From positions 1 to 64,000 of the forward strand of contig NZ_JAAOBY010000005.1 in the NCBI RefSeq assembly GCF_011365745.1: DNA of 64,000 nt. The letters run 5' to 3'. The position numbers and the translations under genes are program-made. This DNA is from Flavobacterium turcicum (GTDB lineage: Bacteria > Bacteroidota > Bacteroidia > Flavobacteriales > Flavobacteriaceae). Under the pieces are notes generated by a model that did not search any database, was not told the origin of the DNA, and saw only the letters and a program-made list of their open reading frames with translations. Numbering within the stretch: the first letter of the stretch is position 1; every line of letters begins with the position of its first letter. Below are positions 61,790 through 64,000 of this stretch, piece after piece.

Positions 61790-62202
61790 AATTGCTTTTT
61801 ACAATTAAAGCGTCGCCTAAAGGACAAATTAATACTTGTTTAAGCGAGTTTTATAATAACATTTACGGTTAAAAATTGTCTTTGGATTGATACAGCTTTA
61901 AAGATTCGTGTAATTGAACTTGAATTTCCAGCCCTTTTTTAATATCAAAAAAGATTTTCATCTTGTGAGTCAGTTTTGTGTGATGTAAAATCCTTTTTTC
62001 AATGTGCAAGATGGTTTTAAAAGCACAATTTTAGTTTTTTAAAAGATTTTCTTTCAGATTTACAGCTGATAATTTTTGTCAAAACAATACTATTTTGCAA
62101 TAGAAATAGTTGATTTTTGCTTAAGGTATACAGAACAAATTTGAATCATCATAAACGATTCAAAACGGAATGTTAAAGACTAAGGGGCAAATTATTTTTT
62201 TG

Positions 62203-62210
62203 TACTTTTG
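62203..62210 (+). promoter_or_regulatory. -7 box for idi
   Basis: TACTTTTG matches TAnnTTTG, 18 bp before the idi ATG. The -33 element is weak. Confidence 0.45.
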
Positions 62211-62228
62211 GAAACATAATAAAGTAAA

Positions 62229-62768
62229 ATGGTAGAAGAAAATGTAATTTTAGTAAATGAAAACGATGAGCAAATAGGTTTAATGCCTAAATTAGAAGCA
62301 CATCAAAAAGCAGTTTTGCATCGTGCTTTTTCCGTTTTTGTTTTAAACACCAACAACGAAATTATGTTGCAGCAACGGGCACATCATAAATACCATTCTC
62401 CTTTGTTATGGACCAATACGTGCTGCAGCCACCAACGAGAGGGCGAAACTAATATTGAGGCAGGAAGTCGCCGACTTTTTGAGGAAATGGGTTTCAAGAC
62501 GCCGTTAAAAGAACTTTTTCATTTTATTTACAAAGCCCCTTTTGATAATGGATTAACAGAGCATGAGCTTGATCATGTGATGATTGGTTACTCTAATGAC
62601 GAACCGAATATTAATCCTGAAGAAGTGGAAGCGTGGAAATGGATGAAAATTGAAGATGTAAAAACCGATATGCTTCAGCATCCTGAACTATACACGGTGT
62701 GGTTTAAAATTATCTTTGATGAGTTTTACCATTATTTAGAAGAACATAAAAGTCCATTAGCGCCCTAA
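62229..62768 (+). CDS. idi: Isopentenyl-diphosphate delta-isomerase, type I
   Basis: A 179-residue Nudix-fold isomerase that interconverts IPP and DMAPP for isoprenoid synthesis. WTNTCCSHQREGE carries the active-site Cys and metal ligand His; the EAGSRRLFEEMGF and ELDHVMIGY motifs are typical, with Glu near the metal. The length is normal. The queD-like gene follows 23 bp later in the same direction. Confidence 0.95.
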   Translation: MVEENVILVNENDEQIGLMPKLEAHQKAVLHRAFSVFVLNTNNEIMLQQRAHHKYHSPLLWTNTCCSHQREGETNIEAGSRRLFEEMGFKTPLKELFHFIYKAPFDNGLTEHELDHVMIGYSNDEPNINPEEVEAWKWMKIEDVKTDMLQHPELYTVWFKIIFDEFYHYLEEHKSPLAP

Positions 62769-62791
62769 ACGCTTACCTTAATACTATCAAT

Positions 62792-63202
62792 ATGAGAGTT
62801 ACTATTTCGAGAAAAGCCCACTTTAATGCGGCGCACCGTCTGTACCGAAAGGATTGGACCTTTGAACAAAACGATGCCATTTTTGGCAAATGCAATAATC
62901 CTAATTTTCACGGTCATAATTACGACATGACGGTTAGCGTAACGGGGGCTATTGATCCTGAGACAGGTTATGTAATGGATGTGAAGTTTTTGAGCGATAT
63001 TATAAAAGAAGAGGTTGAAAATCAATTTGATCACAAAAACTTGAATTTGGATGTGCCAGAGTTTAAAGATTTGAATCCTACTGCCGAAAATATTGTAGTC
63101 GTAATTTGGGATAAAATCAGAAAGAGAATAAAGCCTGAGTTCGATTTAGAAGTAGTTTTATACGAAACGCCGCGTAACTTTGTAACCTACCGAGGAGAAT
63201 GA
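62792..63202 (+). CDS. queD: 6-carboxytetrahydropterin synthase-like protein (QueD/PTPS)
   Basis: A 136-residue protein. Zinc ligands His in FNAAHRLYR and in NPNFHGHNYDM, catalytic Cys in GKCNNPN, and the Asp-His in NQFDHKNLNLD are in order. It acts on dihydroneopterin triphosphate in queuosine or pterin synthesis. It overlaps the peroxiredoxin gene by 4 bp. Confidence 0.92.
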   Translation: MRVTISRKAHFNAAHRLYRKDWTFEQNDAIFGKCNNPNFHGHNYDMTVSVTGAIDPETGYVMDVKFLSDIIKEEVENQFDHKNLNLDVPEFKDLNPTAENIVVVIWDKIRKRIKPEFDLEVVLYETPRNFVTYRGE

Positions 63203-63663
63203 AAGAGCTAAAAGTAGGTGATGTGATTCCGCATTTCTCAGCAATAGATACCGAAGGGAATTTGTTTGACAGTAAAACTGTTTTAGGTCAAAAGCCTCTT
63301 GTAATTTATTTTTATCCAAAAGACAACACGCCGGGTTGTACCGCACAGGCTTGTAGTTTCAGAGATCAATACGAGGATTTTAAGGAATTGGGTGCTGAAG
63401 TAATTGGAATAAGCGGAGATAGTACTAGCTCGCACCAAAAATTTGCCAAGCAATTTAAGTTGCCTTTTATTTTGTTATCAGATAGTAACAAAGCCATTCG
63501 TAAACTTTTTGGAGTACCAACGGGTTTGTTCGGATTAATGCCGGGAAGAGTAACCTATGTGACTGATAAAAATGGTGTGATTCAAATGATTTTTGACAGT
63601 ATGATGGCGACTAAACACATTCCAAAAGCTTTACAAGCCACTCAAAAGTTGACATCTAAATAG
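63199..63663 (+). CDS. bcp: Thioredoxin-dependent peroxiredoxin (BCP/PrxQ)
   Basis: A 154-residue peroxiredoxin. YPKDNTPGCTAQACSFRD holds the peroxidatic Cys and a second Cys five residues later, as in the BCP/PrxQ type. ISGDSTSSHQKF and RVTYVTDKNGVI are conserved. It reduces hydrogen peroxide and alkyl hydroperoxides with thioredoxin. It is the third gene of the idi-queD-bcp run. Confidence 0.95.
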   Translation: MKELKVGDVIPHFSAIDTEGNLFDSKTVLGQKPLVIYFYPKDNTPGCTAQACSFRDQYEDFKELGAEVIGISGDSTSSHQKFAKQFKLPFILLSDSNKAIRKLFGVPTGLFGLMPGRVTYVTDKNGVIQMIFDSMMATKHIPKALQATQKLTSK

Positions 63664-63838
63664 ATTACGTTTTTATTTACACGAACCGTTGTGCGCCGAT
63701 TGTAAAAAATAGAGTAGCGGTTGCGAAGATTATTTTTGAGCAAGTGATGATTTTAGGTCCTAAAGTACTTCATACTTAACGGAAAAGCTTCTATTTTAGA
63801 AATTTACAAATCATAGCAGCTAATAGAAAGATTATGTG

Positions 63839-63846
63839 TACTTTTG
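63839..63846 (+). promoter_or_regulatory. -7 box for the last gene
   Basis: TACTTTTG matches TAnnTTTG, 39 bp before the ATG at 63885. Confidence 0.45.
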
Positions 63847-63884
63847 CAAACGCAAATTAAAATTCAAATTTTAAATAAATAGAA

Positions 63885-64000
63885 ATGGCAAACGTTAAAA
63901 ATTTAAAGAAAGACATCAACTACGTTTTAGGAGATATTATTGAGGCAGTTTACTTGTTCGAGATTTCAACTACAGGAAAACCAACTACTGAAACTAACAA
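63885..64000 (+). CDS. Start of a small conserved protein, cut by the window end
   Basis: The first 38 codons are seen: ANVKNLKKDINYVLGDIIEA then VYLFEISTTGKPTTETN. The start is supported by the promoter box upstream and a purine-rich stretch before the ATG. I cannot name a family from this part. Confidence 0.65.
   Translation, partial: MANVKNLKKDINYVLGDIIEAVYLFEISTTGKPTTETN

Overview
The window looks like chromosomal DNA of a member of the Bacteroidota, most probably Flavobacterium or a close relative. The evidence is the AT-rich composition, promoter -7 boxes of the TAnnTTTG type, a PorV/PorQ-family outer-membrane protein, a flavobacterial-type RecQ without zinc cysteines, and the lptB / AhpD-like / tatC / kdsD gene order. 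Identifications rest on reading motifs by eye; no database search was possible.

Layout. (1) 1-1861: the 3' part of a tRNA-Leu(UAA) with its terminator, a small lipoprotein, a ~600 bp array of structured repeats (family A), and a VOC protein. (2) 2202-31024: a large surface-glycan locus on the + strand. It starts with an ABC exporter (wzm, wzt), followed by an acetyltransferase, methyltransferases, about ten glycosyltransferases, a WbsX-like protein, and a nonulosonic (sialic/legionaminic-type) acid module (neuA, neuB, neuC). It ends with an O-acetylation set (serine-acetyltransferase-like protein, MBOAT, SGNH partner), three more glycosyltransferases and a glycosyltransferase pseudogene. (3) 31050-31960: a second family A array in the same orientation. 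(4) 32040-39093: two small conserved genes of unknown function, then a fused GT4-GT4 glycosyltransferase, an O-antigen ligase/polymerase-like membrane protein and a WcaJ-type initiating sugar-phosphate transferase. (5) 39265-48765: housekeeping genes (DUF4105, PorV/PorQ-like, pssA, GH25 lysozyme, lptB, AhpD-like, tatC, kdsD, recQ). (6) 48801-57012: an arsenosugar biosynthesis cluster (two TIGR0428x-type glycosyltransferases, SDR, VOC, acyltransferase, arsM, arsS, AhpD-like protein, DUF547, purine nucleoside phosphorylase). (7) 57021-64000: FAD oxidoreductase, M20 peptidase, msrA/msrB, idi, queD-like, peroxiredoxin and the start of one more gene.

The most unusual material is the repeat DNA. 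Family A units (~136 bp) fold into three hairpins closed by a 20-bp outer stem. The two arrays, 30 kb apart, differ by paired changes that keep all four stems, which points to selection on structure. Family B (palindrome core TCTCGACTGCGCTCGA) forms an array at 23.9-25.4 kb. A GIY-YIG endonuclease gene sits in the middle of this array, and the array separates the MBOAT gene from its SGNH partner. A solitary family B element also supplies the last codons and the stop codon of neuA. I suggest that the GIY-YIG gene and family B form a repeat/nuclease mobile system comparable in logic to REP/RAYT systems.

How the genes work together: regions 2 and 4 would make a variable surface polysaccharide that carries an acidic nonulosonate and O-acetyl groups. 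WcaJ-like initiation, Wzm/Wzt export and a ligase-like protein are present; no Wzx flippase was seen in the window. Region 6 would turn arsenite into dimethylated arsenosugars or arsenolipid precursors.
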